Source of the DNA: Mesorhizobium ventifaucium
GTDB lineage: Bacteria; Pseudomonadota; Alphaproteobacteria; Rhizobiales; Rhizobiaceae
DNA length: 64,000 bases
NCBI RefSeq assembly: GCF_935822925.1
Contig: NZ_CAKXZS010000009.1
Location: 84,973 to 148,972, forward strand
Direction: 5' to 3'
Shown: piece after piece, positions 62,931 to 64,000 of the stretch
Layout of the letters: the number at the start of each line of letters is the position of its first letter
Numbering within the stretch: position 1 is the stretch's first letter
The notes under the pieces: model-generated
The model's database searches: none
The model's input: only the letters and a program-made list of their open reading frames with translations
What the model was told of the DNA's origin: nothing
Made by a program: the position numbers and the translations under genes

Positions 62931-64000
62931 ACGGAATGGATGTTCGGGTCTGCGCATCGGCTTTGCCGCCGCTTCGCTCGCGGACGACGAAAGGTGGTGT
63001 CATTTTTCGCTGGGTGCCCAGTGCCTCTCCAACCGTTTCCAGGAACATCTCCGCGCAGGCTTTCCAGCTATAGCGCATTGCCCGTTGGCGCGCCTCGGCG
63101 CGGTCGACATCGAGCGCGGCGAGCGCGGCCTCACGCAAATCGTTCGACACCGCTCCGCCGACGCCGTCGCCGACAATGTCGATTGGCCCGGTCACCGGAT
63201 AAGCTGCGACCGGCGTGCCGCTGGCCAGCGCCTCGATGATGACATTGCCGAACGTGTCGGTGCGGCTGGGAAAAACGAAGACATCGACAGAGGCGTAGAT
63301 TTCGGCCAGTTCGTCGTTCGGGCGGTGGCCAAGGAAATGGGCATCGGGGTATCTCGCCTTGAGCCTGGCCAACTCCGGTCCCTCGCCGACGACCACCTTG
63401 CTACCGGGCAAATCCAAGTCGAGGAAGGCGGTCAGGTTCTTTTCGATCGCAACGCGGCCGACGCAGAGGAAGATCGGTCGCTCGAGCCCCAGATCCTTTT
63501 TCTTGTTGGGCCGGAAATGGTCGGTATCGACGCCGCGCGTCCATGGGCTGAGCTTGGTGAAGCCGCGCGCCGCCAGATCGTCCGCCAGCGACTGGGTGGC
63601 GACCAGCGTGCCCTGTCCGGAATTGTGGAAATCGCGAAGCCAGCGATAGGTCCAGGCTTCCGGTATTGGCAGCCGCGCGCTCAGATATTCCGGAAAGCGC
63701 GTGTGATAGCTTGTCGTGAACGGCCGGCCCGCCTTGCGGCAATAGCGCCGGGCCATCATGCCGAGCGGGCCTTCGGTGACGATATGGATATGATCGGCAT
63801 TGCGCGCTTCGATCAGGCGCGCGACGCGGCCTGGCGTCGTCAGCGCCAGCCGGATGTCGGGATAGGTCGGCAAGGGCAAGGTACGAAAGATGTTCGGGGT
63901 CAGGAAGTCCGTCTCGACGTCGAAGGATTTCAGGGTCTCCGAAAGCCGTTCCAGCGTATGGACGACGCCGTTGACTTGCGGGCGCCAGGCGTCGGTGACC
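62929..64000 (-). CDS. Group 4 glycosyltransferase, 5' end outside window
   Basis: The frame is open to the window edge and lacks its start codon; 356 residues are visible, ending at TGA 62929. It begins within VTDAWRPQVNGVVHTLERL, the classical acceptor-domain start of GT4 enzymes, then ADHIHIVTEGPLGMMARRYC, TTSYHTRFPEYLSARLP, and the sugar-nucleotide domain KVVVGEGPELARLKARYPDA, FPSRTDTFGNVIIEALASGT-PVAAY. These enzymes make glycolipids or polysaccharides. Related rhizobial proteins glycosylate membrane lipids. The acceptor is not determined by the sequence. Confidence 0.92.
   Translation of the reverse strand, partial: VTDAWRPQVNGVVHTLERLSETLKSFDVETDFLTPNIFRTLPLPTYPDIRLALTTPGRVARLIEARNADHIHIVTEGPLGMMARRYCRKAGRPFTTSYHTRFPEYLSARLPIPEAWTYRWLRDFHNSGQGTLVATQSLADDLAARGFTKLSPWTRGVDTDHFRPNKKKDLGLERPIFLCVGRVAIEKNLTAFLDLDLPGSKVVVGEGPELARLKARYPDAHFLGHRPNDELAEIYASVDVFVFPSRTDTFGNVIIEALASGTPVAAYPVTGPIDIVGDGVGGAVSNDLREAALAALDVDRAEARQRAMRYSWKACAEMFLETVGEALGTQRKMTPPFVVRERSGGKADAQTRTSIP

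Overview
The window is GC-rich, densely packed alphaproteobacterial chromosome. It most resembles Mesorhizobium or a close relative in the Phyllobacteriaceae (Hyphomicrobiales). The reasons are the gene content (ClpS2-type adaptor, DUF1344 and DUF1059 proteins, petABC-apt, the prs/rplY/pth/ychF genes, lgt-methyltransferase-pgeF) and several families of rhizobia-style palindromic intergenic repeats. No rRNA, tRNA, CRISPR array, intact transposase or integrase was seen.

Layout. 1-8.3 kb: a ClpS adaptor, then a four-gene minus-strand operon (MoxR ATPase, DUF58, a BatA/DUF4159 protein, a second membrane protein), then a DUF1285 protein. 8.3-13.9 kb: housekeeping genes (CoA-type Nudix hydrolase, CCA-adding enzyme, hemF, soxR, trmL). 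14.0-18.9 kb: a pair of ABC exporters preceded by a possible 25-codon leader. 19-34 kb: accessory island 1, with ankyrin and YHS secreted proteins, two paralogous adenylate cyclase/TolB-like/TPR proteins, an O-methyltransferase, a membrane-anchored LuxR-type regulator, an outer-membrane barrel, a DUF4114-RTX protein, an isoprenylcysteine-methyltransferase-like protein, RidA and a cupin, mixed with decayed sequence. 34-42.9 kb: core again (petABC cytochrome bc1, apt, two MaoC-type hydratases, CorA, ychF, pth, rplY).

43.3-54.1 kb: accessory island 2, lying between rplY and prs, which are usually close neighbours in alphaproteobacteria. It holds an AraC/Tat-exported aldo-keto reductase/SUMF-like cluster, a fragment of an MFS transporter, DUF2938 with a divergent ArsR-rhodanese fusion, a frameshifted LysR gene beside a Tat-exported SDR, a SnoaL-like protein, a DUF1772/TetR pair and an intact MFS exporter with a divergent AraC regulator. 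54.1-64 kb: prs, a lipoprotein, the lgt operon (lgt, SAM methyltransferase, pgeF, and a pita-bread hydrolase that has lost its metal ligands), an orphan antitoxin-like gene, ubiK, a YbjN protein, csaA, two pseudogenes, and a group 4 glycosyltransferase cut by the window end.

How the genes work together. The core blocks serve translation (rplY, pth, ychF, trmL, CCA-adding enzyme, csaA), nucleotide supply (prs, apt), respiration and heme (petABC, hemF), and the envelope (lgt, pgeF, ABC pair, MoxR operon). The two islands are rich in one-component regulators placed next to exported or membrane proteins, and in recent decay. The strongest candidate for an undescribed system is the 24.98-29.0 kb module: a membrane-tethered LuxR-type regulator, an outer-membrane barrel and an acidic RTX protein, all on the same strand. 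A second candidate is the set of three exported enzymes in island 2, two of which are NAD(P)-type oxidoreductases carrying Tat signals.
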